From Myxococcota bacterium (GTDB taxonomy: Bacteria; Myxococcota_A; UBA796; JAJRTE01), in assembly GCA_024278455.1 (NCBI GenBank), contig JAJRTE010000132.1:1-40515 (forward strand): DNA of 40,515 nucleotides, given 5' to 3'. Below the pieces are notes generated by a model, which was given only the letters and a program-made list of their open reading frames with translations, did not search any database and had not been told where the DNA came from. This document shows, one piece after another, positions 25,273 to 34,836 of the stretch. Every line of letters begins with the position of its first letter. The first letter of the stretch is position 1. The position numbers and the translations under genes were made by a program.

Positions 25273-28200
25273 ATGTACAGAACCCATGGAAGGTTCCATG
25301 TCGCAAGATATGCCATGCGCGAATGCCGGCACGGCGCACCAGGCGTCTGGCTCGTCGTGGCGCTGGCGTTCCTGGCCGCCTGCTCGCCGTTGAGCAACAG
25401 CGATCTCGACATCGATCCCGCGCTGGTGGACGACGATGGGGACGGATACGCGGAGGTGGGTGCGCAGGGGGGCGATTGCGACGATGCCGACGCCCTCGTC
25501 AATCCGGCTGCCCAGGAGGAATGCGACGGGATAGACAACAATTGCGATGGCGAGGTGGATGAGGGGTTCGACCAGGACGAAGATGGTTACCTGGATGCGA
25601 AGCAGTGCGCCGCGATGGGCGGGGACGACTGCGACGACGACGACGCAACCGTGTCCCCCGGCCGGGGCGAGATTTGCGATGGCAAGGACAACGACTGCGA
25701 CGGCGAGGTGGACGAGGGGTTCGACAAGGATGGGGACGGCTTCGCAAGCTGCGTCGAAGTGGACGCCGGTTGCGACGACTACGAGGCCAGTGTCTACCCT
25801 GGCGCCCCGGAAGTCTGCGACGGCCTGGACAACAACTGCAACGGCGTCATCGATGAACTCTTTCTCGACGAGGATGGCACCTCCCGTTGTGTCGACGACG
25901 ATGGGGACGGTTTCAGCGAGGACGAGGGCGACTGTGACGACCGAAATCCCGAGGTGAACCCCGGCCATGCCGAGGAGTGCAACGGCAGTGACGACAACTG
26001 CAACGACACCATCGACGAAGGGTTCGACGAGGATCACGACGGATGGACCACGTGCGAAGGGGACTGCGACGACCACGATCCGAATCGCAACCCCGGGGAG
26101 CCGGAGGTATGCGACGGGATCGACAACAACTGCTACGGGGGCCCCGACGAGATCTTCCCGGACAGCGATGGAGATGGCTACAATTCCTGCACCGATTGCG
26201 ACGATGCCGACGCTGCGGTGAATCCGGGCGCGTTCGAGGTATGCGACGGCGCCGACAACGACTGTGATACGATCATCGACGAAGGGTTCGACGCCGATGG
26301 CGATGGCTACAGTGCCTGTGGCGGTGCCGACTGCGACGACGAGGACCCGGCCATCAACCCCGGCGCCGAGGAGACGTGCGACGGGATCGACAACGATTGC
26401 GACCAGGCGATCGACGAGGGGTTCGATGCCGACGGCGATGGATACCTGGCCTGCGGTGACGACTGCGACGACACCGACCCTGCGGTCCACCCCGGCGCGG
26501 TCGAGACGTGCGACGATGGGATCGACAACGATTGCGACGGCGAAACGGACGAAGCGGAAGACGCCGACGAGGATGGTGTGACCACCTGCGACGGCGATTG
26601 CAACGACGCCGACCCCGCTGTCTATCCTGGCGCACCCGAAGTCTGCAACGAGGCGGATGACGATTGTGACGGAGAGATCGACGAAGGCTACGACGTCGAT
26701 GGTGACGGATACACCTCTTGCGCCGGGGACTGCGACGATACGGACGCTGCCATTTCTCCCGGCGCGGTCGAGGCGTGCGACGATGGGATCGACAACGATT
26801 GCGACACGGTGATCGACGAGCAGGTCGACAACGACCTCGATGGATACAACAACTGTTCCGGCGATTGCGACGACGACAACCCATCGATCCATCCTGGCGC
26901 GGTGGAAATCTGCAACGACCAGGACAACGACTGCAGCGGCGGCGATGGGGACTACTACGTCAGCGTGTCGGGCACCGCCGATTTCGCCACCATCCAGGGT
27001 GCGCTGGACGTTGTGCCGGACACCTGTTCCATCGTGGTGGGCCCCGGTACCTATCATGAAATCCTCGATTTCGGGGGCAAGCGTGTCCATTTGCGTAGCC
27101 AGGGTGGCCCGGACGCCACCCTGATCGACGGGGGTGGGCAGGGTTCGGTGCTCACGTTCATCTTCGGCGAGTCCAGGGAGACCATCGTGGAGGGCTTCAC
27201 GATCTCCGGCGGCACCGGCACACTGCTGTTGACCTACGGAGCCGGGCAGGTGCCCAAGTGGGAGGCTTACGGCGGCGCGGCCCTGGTCAGGGGCTCCAGT
27301 TCCCCCACCTTCGTCAACGATGTCTTCACCGGAAATACCGCCGTCTATGGTGCAGCTATCTTTACCGATTCCGGTGCCCTCGTCGTGGACGGGTGCGTGT
27401 TCACACAAAACGACGCCGACTACGGCGGAGGAGGCATCGTCTCCTACAATGCCACACCGGTCATCCGGAACAGCAGCCTCTACGACAACCAGGCCGAATA
27501 CGGTGGCGCCATCTATGCAGCCTCGGGATTCATCGACATCGAGGCGTGCGACTTCTCGAGAAACGTGGCCAGCGTGGGGGGCGCCATGATCGCCGTGCAG
27601 AGTACGGTGACGATCTCGGAAACCCTGTTCGGAAACAACGTCGCCACCGACGGTGGGGGGTTCTACGCTTCAGATGGATCCTTCTCCATCACCGACAGCG
27701 AATTCGTGACCAACGTGGCGGAGACGTTCGGTTCCGCGATTTCTGTCCTCTCCTCCCAGGAGAGCACCATTTCCCGTTGCCTTTTCCAGGCGAATGCCTT
27801 CACCGGGACGGATGCGAACCAGGGAACGCTCGACCTCCAGCGCATGACGGGCCTGGTCATCTCCGACAACACGTTCCAGGGCAACTCCACGAAAGTCGGC
27901 GGGGGCCTTTCCCTGGTCTCAAACACGGACGTGACCGTGGAGAGAAACCACTTCCTGGAGAACGAGGCCGGGGTCGACGGTGGCGCCATCCTCATGTTCG
28001 GGGGGGGCGAGGCCACGATCCAGGACAATCTGTTCGAGGCCAATGCCGCTGACGATGGAGGCGGCGCCTTCCATTGCGAGTCTGCCAGCAGCCAGGTGGC
28101 GTTTCAACTCCTGTCCAATACGTTCATCGAAAACCAAGGTACGACTGCGGGAGGAGCCATCGCCATCCTCGCGGGCTGCCTCGGGATCGTGACCCAGAAC

Positions 28201-28794
28201 CTGGTCGCCCAGAATACGGCCTCGCAGGGCTCTGGCGGCGGGATCTCCTGCGAAAACAATGCGGCCGATATCAGCAACAACGTGATCTCCGGCAACAGCG
28301 CACCTTACGGGGGCGGTATCGCGGTCGCCGGCGATGCGTCGTCGGCCGCCCTGATCGTCAACAACACCCTGGACGGCAACACGGGGGTCGTGGCTGGTGG
28401 CGCCCTCTACCTGAACGGCGTCACCCCGCTCGTGGAAAACAACATCCTCACCTACAGCACATCGAGCTACGAATTCTTCTTTGACGGCGACACTGGACCG
28501 TCGCTTGACAACATCGGGTACAATGACTTTTACGGGTCGTCCAGCGGCGCTGCCAACGTCGATGGGGTCATCGGGAGCAACGGCAACTTGAGCGCTGACC
28601 CCGAGTATGAAAACCGCGCGGATATGGACTACGCGTTGGGGCCGGATAGCCCTGCCGCCGACGCCGGCAATCCCGACCCTGCCTACGATGACGCCGACGG
28701 ATCACGAAACGACATGGGTGCTTTCGGTGGTCCCGGTGGAAGCTGGCAAGTGACCTGGCCGGCGACGTCGCCCGTGACGGGCCGCCTCCACTGA
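25273..28794 (+). CDS. large surface lipoprotein: 11 MopE repeats plus parallel beta-helix
   Basis: A 1173-residue protein. A signal peptide ends in F-L-A-A-C, Cys37 being the likely lipidation site. Residues about 50-560 hold eleven Asp/Cys-rich MopE units of about 40-46 residues (D-C-D-D ... P-G-A-x-E-x-C ... D-N-D-C-D ... D-E-G-F-D-x-D-G-D-G-Y). Residues 560-1110 are a right-handed beta-helix with many N-x-F/G-G-G-A-I turns, as in polymorphic outer-membrane and pectate-lyase-like proteins. The tail has S-P-A-A-D-A-G-N-P-D-P and S-R-N-D-M-G-A-F-G-G, the choice-of-anchor Q signature. A surface adhesin or metal-loaded coat role is inferred. Almost free of CTCGAG (one copy in 3.5 kb). Confidence 0.92.
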   Translation: MYRTHGRFHVARYAMRECRHGAPGVWLVVALAFLAACSPLSNSDLDIDPALVDDDGDGYAEVGAQGGDCDDADALVNPAAQEECDGIDNNCDGEVDEGFDQDEDGYLDAKQCAAMGGDDCDDDDATVSPGRGEICDGKDNDCDGEVDEGFDKDGDGFASCVEVDAGCDDYEASVYPGAPEVCDGLDNNCNGVIDELFLDEDGTSRCVDDDGDGFSEDEGDCDDRNPEVNPGHAEECNGSDDNCNDTIDEGFDEDHDGWTTCEGDCDDHDPNRNPGEPEVCDGIDNNCYGGPDEIFPDSDGDGYNSCTDCDDADAAVNPGAFEVCDGADNDCDTIIDEGFDADGDGYSACGGADCDDEDPAINPGAEETCDGIDNDCDQAIDEGFDADGDGYLACGDDCDDTDPAVHPGAVETCDDGIDNDCDGETDEAEDADEDGVTTCDGDCNDADPAVYPGAPEVCNEADDDCDGEIDEGYDVDGDGYTSCAGDCDDTDAAISPGAVEACDDGIDNDCDTVIDEQVDNDLDGYNNCSGDCDDDNPSIHPGAVEICNDQDNDCSGGDGDYYVSVSGTADFATIQGALDVVPDTCSIVVGPGTYHEILDFGGKRVHLRSQGGPDATLIDGGGQGSVLTFIFGESRETIVEGFTISGGTGTLLLTYGAGQVPKWEAYGGAALVRGSSSPTFVNDVFTGNTAVYGAAIFTDSGALVVDGCVFTQNDADYGGGGIVSYNATPVIRNSSLYDNQAEYGGAIYAASGFIDIEACDFSRNVASVGGAMIAVQSTVTISETLFGNNVATDGGGFYASDGSFSITDSEFVTNVAETFGSAISVLSSQESTISRCLFQANAFTGTDANQGTLDLQRMTGLVISDNTFQGNSTKVGGGLSLVSNTDVTVERNHFLENEAGVDGGAILMFGGGEATIQDNLFEANAADDGGGAFHCESASSQVAFQLLSNTFIENQGTTAGGAIAILAGCLGIVTQNLVAQNTASQGSGGGISCENNAADISNNVISGNSAPYGGGIAVAGDASSAALIVNNTLDGNTGVVAGGALYLNGVTPLVENNILTYSTSSYEFFFDGDTGPSLDNIGYNDFYGSSSGAANVDGVIGSNGNLSADPEYENRADMDYALGPDSPAADAGNPDPAYDDADGSRNDMGAFGGPGGSWQVTWPATSPVTGRLH

Positions 28795-28811
28795 CGCCTC
28801 GAGCAGCGTCA
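28792..28811. terminator. small hairpin containing both convergent stop codons
   Basis: TGACGC (28792-28797) pairs with GCGTCA (28806-28811) around an eight-base loop holding CTCGAG. The left arm contains the stop of the beta-helix gene and the right arm the stop of the hydrolase gene. There is no T run on either side, so termination is uncertain. Confidence 0.35.
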
Positions 28812-30020
28812 CAATCCCAGCGCCTCGTACCACGCGACGTAATCACCCCATTGGTCAGCGAACTCGGGCGTCAGGTATCCGGCATAGCGCAGGTCGCCCT
28901 CCAGGAATACCTTGAAGTGGCTGGTGACGTACATGTTGATGAGATAGTGGGCGGTGTCCATGTCGATGAAGGGAGGCCGGCACTGTACGAAACGCGGGGC
29001 CACTTCGCAGATGTCGCTGTAGGCGAAATGGCCGGCATCGAACATCTCGAGGTAGGACTTGGGTTCTTGCGCGTAGAGCCACACCATGGAGGCGTCGGTT
29101 TCAGCCGGAACCACGTGGTCTCGGTCTCCCCCATGGACCTGGATGGGAATGTCGATGTAGCTCAGCCCCTCCTCCCGGAACGGACTCCAGGCCATGGGGG
29201 CCAGGGGAGCGGCGGCGCCGACTCGAGGATCCGACAGATCGATCAGGCCGTCCCACTTGCCCAGGACTGTCGCCGCCTCATCCACGATGGCACATGCCTG
29301 CCTGTCCCGGGCGGCGGCGCACCTGGCGGAGAGGAAATTGAGGTTGAGCCGGGCCCCTGCGATGGCCAGGGTGGTGTAACCCCCGAAGGAGTGGCCTGTC
29401 ATCCCTACCTTGTCCAGGTCGATACGCCCCTCGAGCGGCGAGTCCGGGTCGGCATTGATGCGCTCGAGTTCGTCGATCATGGCATGTATGTCCAGGGGGC
29501 GCAGGATGAAGCCTGTCCAGAGCGCCCCGACCTTCAGGTCGGTGAGGTTGTTGCCGGGATGGTTCGGCGCGATCACGACGTAGCCGTGGCTCGCGAGGTG
29601 CTCGGTGAGGAAGATCGATTGGTAGTTGATAGCGCCGTAGCCGTGGCTGAAGACTGCTGCCGGGAAAGGGGATGTCCTGCTGGCCGGCGGAGCGTCCAGG
29701 ACGGCGACGCCGACAAGAGGGTGTTGGGCGGTACCGTTGTAGACGTAGGGCGTGGCGGACTGAGGCACGTCTGCCGGATACCACATCATTACATGGACCG
29801 GGTCCGGTCTGTGCGACACGTCCACCTGGAACGTCGTTACCCCGACGTCGTATGGTCCCGGCATGGCCGGGTCGTAGAAATCCGCCGCCGCCTGCCTGGC
29901 TTGCGACGCGGCCGGTGTCCGGGCCAGCAGCGCTCCGAAGTCCTGGTCAGCGGCGTTGCCCCTGCCAGCGCAAAGGAGCCCCGCAACGGCGGCGACAGCA
30001 GTCATCGTGACGTATTTCAT
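28809..30020 (-). CDS. secreted alpha/beta hydrolase, PAF-acetylhydrolase-like
   Basis: A 403-residue protein with signal peptide 1-28 (A-G-R-G-N-A before Ala). The nucleophile is Ser211 in G-H-S-F-G-G, and F-S-H-G-Y-G earlier gives the oxyanion-hole region. Later D-R-D-H-V-V-P and A-G-H-F-A likely give the Asp and His of the triad. The arrangement resembles bacterial platelet-activating-factor acetylhydrolase/dienelactone hydrolase relatives acting on ester bonds. AGGAGAAGG precedes the chosen ATG. Its stop faces the beta-helix gene. Confidence 0.88.
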   Translation of the reverse strand: MKYVTMTAVAAVAGLLCAGRGNAADQDFGALLARTPAASQARQAAADFYDPAMPGPYDVGVTTFQVDVSHRPDPVHVMMWYPADVPQSATPYVYNGTAQHPLVGVAVLDAPPASRTSPFPAAVFSHGYGAINYQSIFLTEHLASHGYVVIAPNHPGNNLTDLKVGALWTGFILRPLDIHAMIDELERINADPDSPLEGRIDLDKVGMTGHSFGGYTTLAIAGARLNLNFLSARCAAARDRQACAIVDEAATVLGKWDGLIDLSDPRVGAAAPLAPMAWSPFREEGLSYIDIPIQVHGGDRDHVVPAETDASMVWLYAQEPKSYLEMFDAGHFAYSDICEVAPRFVQCRPPFIDMDTAHYLINMYVTSHFKVFLEGDLRYAGYLTPEFADQWGDYVAWYEALGL

Positions 30021-30189
30021 GGCACCTTCTCCTGGGTCTGGGTTGGACCTTCGGTTCCCGGGTGGCGATCGTCGTCGAGTGCCGGGAGCCACCACTCTTC
30101 GGGTTACAGTGTAGCTCGAGATGGGGCAGGGGGGGAACAGGTGACGGTGGACAGAACGGCGTGGTGGCGAAGAAAGGTGAACAGGCAAC

Positions 30190-32256
30190 CTATTCCGTGC
30201 CGGTCTTTTCGGGGCGTGTCCATTGGTCGAGCCACTCGATCACGGTCTCGTGCCACAGGATGCTGTTCCTGGGCGAGAGCACCCAGTGGCTCTCATCGGG
30301 GAAGTAGAGGAGCTTGCTGGGAATGCCTCGACGCTGCAGCGCGGTGAAGGTGGAGATTCCCTGGGTGACAGCCACACGGTAGTCGTGCTGCCCGTGGATG
30401 ACCAGCATGGGGGTCTTCCAGTTCTTGACGAATTCGGCGGGATTCTGGCGGCTGTATCCTTCGGGGTTGTCCCACGGCGTGCCTTCGTGGTCCCACTCGG
30501 GGAACCACAATTCCTCGGTGTCGTAGTAGGCCATGCGTTCGTCGAGGTTGCCGTCATGGCAGACCAGGCAGCGGAACCGGTCTGGCCAGTTGCCCTCGAT
30601 CCAGTTGATCATGTATCCCCCGTAGGAGGCGCCCAAGGCGGCCACCCGGTCCCCGTCCATCCAGGGATAGCGCTCGAGGGCGGCGGCGAGGCCCTTCTGG
30701 AGGTCCTCGAGGGGTTTGCCCCCCCAGTCGCCACGGATCGAGTCCGTGAACGCCTGGCCGTAGCCCACCGAACCATGGAAGTCCACCATGACGACGGCAT
30801 AGCCCGCGCCAGCGTAGGCCTGGGGATTCCATCGGTAGTGGAAGTCATTGCCGAACGACCCCTGGGGGCCTCCGTGGATGAGGAATGCCACCGGGTACTT
30901 CCGGCCTGGGTCGAAATCCGCCGGCTTGACCACGTAGCCGTACACGATTTCGTTGTTCCAGCCCTGGAACGTGAACTGTTCCGGCTCGCCCATCCGCGCT
31001 GCCGCAACCTTCTCCTTGTTGATGAAGGTGATCTGCTTGACCCCGGTCCCCTTGACGCTCACCGTGTACAGTTCGACAGGCGAACGGAGATGATCCCGGC
31101 CGAACACCACCGTCTTCCCGACCACTGACGGACTCCTCACCGTGCCGTCCGAAAACAGCGTCTTGATACGACCTTTCCTCGTGTCGATCGAAAACAGCGC
31201 TCGCTGGCCCAGGTGGTCGGCCGTGACGTAGAGAAACCTGCTTTTCGGCCCCCACGCGATGGTGCCGGGCGAATGGTCCCAGTCCTCGGTCAGGACCCGC
31301 TCGTCTCGAGTCGCCCAGTTCATGAGCACGATCCTGAACCGATCGGACTCATACCCAGGACGTGCCATTGCCAGGTAGGCCAGCGTCTTGCCGTTGGGCG
31401 AGAAGACCGGCGCCGTATCCCACGCCTCGTTGTCCGCGGTGAGGCATTCCGGCGCGGTAGAGCCGTCGACAGGCACGACGTAGAGATCGAAGTCGGTGGA
31501 CCAGGCCTCTTCCCGCCCAACGTCCTTGGTGGCGAACACCAGGGATCGACCGTCCGGCGTGAACGTGACTTCGCTCATGTCTCCGAACGGAATCGACGGG
31601 GTGTCGGCGTCCATCCCCTTCATGACGTCCACGGGTGTGCCACCCGTGGCTGGAAGCGTGAACAGGTGGCTCCGCCTGCCGTCCTTCCACGTGTCCCAGT
31701 GCCGGATCATCAGCCGATCGAACAGGACCCCGGTCGCTTGCCGCTTCTCCCGCTCGTCGAGCATCGCTCTGGTGCACGCCAGGTCGGGACAGCCGGGGAA
31801 GGTCTTCACGGAGACGGCGAACGTCCGCCCATCCGGGGAGAGGAGGAACCCGTCGACACCCACCTCGAGGTCGGTCCTCTGTTCCGGCTCTCCGTTCGGG
31901 AGCGGCTGGTACCAGACCTGCGCGGTGTCGCCACGATCCGAGACATAGTAGACGCCCGATCCGTCAGGCGCCCACCGGTGGTCCCATTCGCTTGCATCGT
32001 CGTTCGTCAACTGGCGAAGACCGCTCCCATCCCTGTTGACTATCCACAAATCGCTGACCCGCCGGTTGTTCGCCAGGTCGGTCCGGCTGATCGAAAAGAG
32101 AATCCGCGGGCCGTCCGGCGCTGCTCGAGGTTCGGACACACGGTCCATGGCAAGCATGTCGTGGACGGAAAAGGGGTGCGTCTCCCCCATCGCCCGGCCG
32201 CCCATCCAGGCGCTGATACCGGCAGCGACGGCAACGATCACGAACGTGGTACGCAT
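30190..32256 (-). CDS. secreted S9 family peptidase (DPP IV/acylaminoacyl-peptidase type)
   Basis: A 688-residue protein. Signal peptide 1-24 ends near R-A-M-G. An N-terminal seven-bladed propeller (W-A-P-D-G, F-T-P-D-G, F-S-P-N-G-K repeats) is followed by an alpha/beta hydrolase domain. Its triad is Ser544 in G-A-S-Y-G-G-Y, Asp625 in H-G-Q-H-D-Y and His657 in E-S-H-W. H-G-G-P-Q-G-S-F supplies the oxyanion region. It should cleave short peptides or N-blocked peptides in the periplasm or outside. The start at 32256 has GGAGG seven bases upstream. Same strand as the hydrolase downstream, 169 bases apart. Confidence 0.94.
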   Translation of the reverse strand: MRTTFVIVAVAAGISAWMGGRAMGETHPFSVHDMLAMDRVSEPRAAPDGPRILFSISRTDLANNRRVSDLWIVNRDGSGLRQLTNDDASEWDHRWAPDGSGVYYVSDRGDTAQVWYQPLPNGEPEQRTDLEVGVDGFLLSPDGRTFAVSVKTFPGCPDLACTRAMLDEREKRQATGVLFDRLMIRHWDTWKDGRRSHLFTLPATGGTPVDVMKGMDADTPSIPFGDMSEVTFTPDGRSLVFATKDVGREEAWSTDFDLYVVPVDGSTAPECLTADNEAWDTAPVFSPNGKTLAYLAMARPGYESDRFRIVLMNWATRDERVLTEDWDHSPGTIAWGPKSRFLYVTADHLGQRALFSIDTRKGRIKTLFSDGTVRSPSVVGKTVVFGRDHLRSPVELYTVSVKGTGVKQITFINKEKVAAARMGEPEQFTFQGWNNEIVYGYVVKPADFDPGRKYPVAFLIHGGPQGSFGNDFHYRWNPQAYAGAGYAVVMVDFHGSVGYGQAFTDSIRGDWGGKPLEDLQKGLAAALERYPWMDGDRVAALGASYGGYMINWIEGNWPDRFRCLVCHDGNLDERMAYYDTEELWFPEWDHEGTPWDNPEGYSRQNPAEFVKNWKTPMLVIHGQHDYRVAVTQGISTFTALQRRGIPSKLLYFPDESHWVLSPRNSILWHETVIEWLDQWTRPEKTGTE

Positions 32257-32375
32257 CTGAATCCTCCATCGATGGAAATCCCTGCTTCGACAAGACGATT
32301 TGGTATCCTGCTGTGCGCGTTGCCTTAGCATATTTCGGAAGGCCGTGCCACGGAAACCACGCCGGGGGGTCACGG

Positions 32376-33260
32376 TCAGTCTATTTGCAGTTCGATTCCT
32401 TCTCGAGCACCGAACACGAGAAGGGGAGACTCGAACCGGGTGGCTCGAGCCTGGCACGCATCGATCTTGCGCGCAACCTCGTCGTCGGACTGCAACGGAT
32501 CGTGGTGGGTGACGGCCAGGATCTTGACACCGGCCTGGATGGCAAGATCCACCATCGTGGTGGCTCGAGGATGGCCCCAGCCCACACGGAGCCAGTACTC
32601 GGCGTCCGCGTACTGGCCGTCGGCGACGAGCAGGTCGGCGTCTCGAGCAAAGTCGACCAGGTGCTCGGGCGCGCGCCTGAGCACGTCGGGATCGTCTCGT
32701 GCCTCGTCCGCGTTCGTCAGGGCGAGGTCCAACTCGTTGTCGGTGGCATAGACCACTTTGTGCCCCTGCCATTCGAACGCATAGCCATAGCAGATACCCC
32801 GGTGGGTCAGCTCGATGGAGGTCACCTTCACCCCGCCGATTTCGATCCCGTCCCGCGGGATGACTCGAGGAGCGATGTGGGCGTGGAGATCATGGAAGTC
32901 GACCGGGAAGTAGTCGGATGACATCTGGCCCGACAACAGCCTGTAGAGACGGTTTTCCCCTTGTTCTGGACTGTACACGTAGAAGGTGTTCTCGCTGCTG
33001 TAGACAGGCAAGAAGAAGGGGAAGCCCTGGATGTGATCCCAGTGGGTGTGGCTGAAAAGCAGGTGGCCGAGGATGGGTTGGTCCTGGCGCTGCACGAGGT
33101 CGAGGCCGAGTTCATGGAGACCGGTTCCCCCGTCGCAGATGAACAGGTTGCCGTCGATGTTCAGTTCCACGCAGGCCGTGTTGCCGCCGAATCTCGCCGT
33201 GCGCCAGCCAGGTGTAGGGATCGACCCGCGAACACCCCAGAACTTGACGTAGAAACCCAT
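32376..33260 (-). CDS. MBL-fold metallo-hydrolase
   Basis: A 294-residue cytoplasmic protein. The zinc-binding motif is S-H-T-H-W-D-H (His71, His73, Asp75, His76). W-G-V-R-G-S-I-P and G-G-N-T-A-C-V near the N-terminus are typical of the RNase Z/PhnP/cyclic-phosphodiesterase-like MBL branch. Further His and Asp ligands are likely in L-T-H-R-G, A-T-D-N-E and T-H-H-D. It probably cleaves a phosphodiester; the substrate is unknown. GAGGAG lies eight bases before the ATG. Confidence 0.9.
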   Translation of the reverse strand: MGFYVKFWGVRGSIPTPGWRTARFGGNTACVELNIDGNLFICDGGTGLHELGLDLVQRQDQPILGHLLFSHTHWDHIQGFPFFLPVYSSENTFYVYSPEQGENRLYRLLSGQMSSDYFPVDFHDLHAHIAPRVIPRDGIEIGGVKVTSIELTHRGICYGYAFEWQGHKVVYATDNELDLALTNADEARDDPDVLRRAPEHLVDFARDADLLVADGQYADAEYWLRVGWGHPRATTMVDLAIQAGVKILAVTHHDPLQSDDEVARKIDACQARATRFESPLLVFGAREGIELQID

Positions 33261-33499
33261 CCATCCACTCCTCGAACGGGCACATCCGGCCGTGCCGGGA
33301 TTCCTCGGCTCCCAACAATACCGGCCCCGCAGCCGACGCGATCACGCAGTCGGGGTGGGAGACTGTCATCTGTGGTCGCGTCGCGCCGTTACCCGCACGG
33401 TCATCCGTGCCATGGGTCCGCCTGGCCGGTCCTGAAGGCGGGGTGTCTCAACCGCCGCGAATGAGGGGGCCGGCGGCCGGAGCCGGGCGCTCTCCCATG

Positions 33500-33898
33500 C
33501 TAGTGGCGCTCGCGGTACAGGAACACGACGTTGCCAATCTGGATCAGATCCCCGTCGCGCAGGGTCGCCGATCGCACTTTCAGCCCGTTCAAATAGGTTC
33601 CGTTGTGGCTTTTCAGGTCCAGGAGGGCGAATTCGCCCCCGAGTCGCTTGATCCGGATGTGGCGCCGGGATACTTCGGAAGAATCGATGCGGAGGTCGAC
33701 GCTTCGAGAGCGGCCGACAACCAGTTCGTCGGTGTCCAGACTCACCTCGAGAGGGGACCCCGGGCCCGACACCTGCTTCAACACCGGCGCCCGAAATGGA
33801 CTGTTGACGACACGACGGGGGACATTCCGCACTGCCGTCACCGTCATCTCGGTCAACTCGTCCTCGACGAGATCTGTCAACCGCACGTTGGAACCCAT
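33500..33898 (-). CDS. FHA-domain phosphothreonine-binding protein
   Basis: A 132-residue protein. Residues about 45-132 are a forkhead-associated domain with the key G-R-S, S-R-R-H and N-G-T motifs that read phosphothreonine. The first 45 residues are a Thr-containing tail (D-E-L-T-E-M-T-V-T-A-V), the kind of segment that Ser/Thr kinases phosphorylate in FHA proteins (inference). It could be a partner of the kinase at 3986, but it is 27 kb away. The start at 33898 is chosen because GGGAGAG precedes it and because a promoter covers the upstream alternatives. Confidence 0.88.
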   Translation of the reverse strand: MGSNVRLTDLVEDELTEMTVTAVRNVPRRVVNSPFRAPVLKQVSGPGSPLEVSLDTDELVVGRSRSVDLRIDSSEVSRRHIRIKRLGGEFALLDLKSHNGTYLNGLKVRSATLRDGDLIQIGNVVFLYRERH

Positions 33899-33926
33899 GG
33901 TCGGCTCTCCCGTTGCCACCTGTTCA

Positions 33927-33955
33927 ATTCTCATGGATCCACGGCGGGTTGTCAA
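33927..33955 (-). promoter_or_regulatory. promoter of the FHA gene
   Basis: On the minus strand TTGACA (33955-33950), 17-base spacer and GAGAAT (33932-33927). RNA would start near 33920, just before the ribosome site of the ATG at 33898. The ATG at 33934 lies inside this promoter and is therefore unlikely. Confidence 0.5.
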
Positions 33956-34168
33956 GGGCGCCCGACCCCGCTCTTCAGGATGTTCCCGGTGTTGTCGTGA
34001 GCAACGGTCGTCACAGGCTCCGATGGTACCCGCGACTGCGGCCTGTTCCGATCCGGAGTCCTCCGGGATGACTGCCGCGTCATGGGCGGCGGGCGGGCGG
34101 ACGCTTGGTGCGCGACCTCGAAATGCCCGCTTGGCGGCCCAACGGCGTCCCCGTTCCGTGCGAACGGC

Positions 34169-34687
34169 CTAGAAGAACCACTCGGCGGACAGCGTGGGTG
34201 TCATGACCCCCAGGCTGACGGCAGTCCCCCCTGAGAAAAAGAGCTGGACGAGTTCGACTCGGCCCGAGACCACGAACGACGGCGACACGTTGTAGGTCAA
34301 GCCGCCGGAGAACGAAAGTGCAGATACTGTGGTGCTCAAGTAGCCGTAGTACCCCCCGCCGAAGACCGCGAACTGGAGCTGGCCGAAAGGCACGAGGTCA
34401 CCTACGACGGGGCCCAGTTGGTAGCGGGCGTAGGGTGCAAACATCAATCCACTCACGCTGAATCCGGACGCGGACATGAGTCCCATGCCGAGATGGGCGC
34501 CGACCTGGATGTTCTTGTCGAGGGCGTACACGCCGTGAAGGCCGTTGTACATCCCCCCCACGTCTATCCCGACACCGGCCTGTCCTGCCGGTCCGTCGTT
34601 CGCCGCCCTGGCAGGGAGGGCCGACGTCATGACCAGTAGTGCCAGCAGTCCCACCACTTTCCTTGTCCATACGAATTGTCTCGTCAT
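34169..34687 (-). CDS. small outer-membrane protein (beta-barrel-like)
   Basis: A 172-residue protein with signal peptide 1-27 (A-R-A cleavage). The mature part is Gly/Tyr/Ser-rich with alternating hydrophobic residues and ends in W-F-F, a C-terminal aromatic signature of BAM substrates. An eight-stranded barrel is likely from length and pattern. Not recognised as a named family. AGGAGG lies four to five bases before the ATG. It may be co-transcribed with neither neighbour (149 and 270 base gaps). Confidence 0.72.
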   Translation of the reverse strand: MTRQFVWTRKVVGLLALLVMTSALPARAANDGPAGQAGVGIDVGGMYNGLHGVYALDKNIQVGAHLGMGLMSASGFSVSGLMFAPYARYQLGPVVGDLVPFGQLQFAVFGGGYYGYLSTTVSALSFSGGLTYNVSPSFVVSGRVELVQLFFSGGTAVSLGVMTPTLSAEWFF

Positions 34688-34836
34688 GTTTCCTCCTGTC
34701 ATGATGTCTCCTGGCGGTCCCTTCCAGCGAAGAACCGGCGCGGACTACACGATCTTGGCCGTCTCCAAGCCCTCCGCGGAAGGTTCAAGCCTACCACAAC
34801 GCTGGTACCGTGCCACGCAAAAACCCTGTGCCACGC

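Noticed and set aside
25186..27408. Minus-strand open frame of 740 codons rich in Val and Ala opposite the MopE repeats
   Set aside because: It is the mirror of Asp-rich GAC/GAT codons read as GTC; no ribosome site or domain, while the plus-strand protein is clear.
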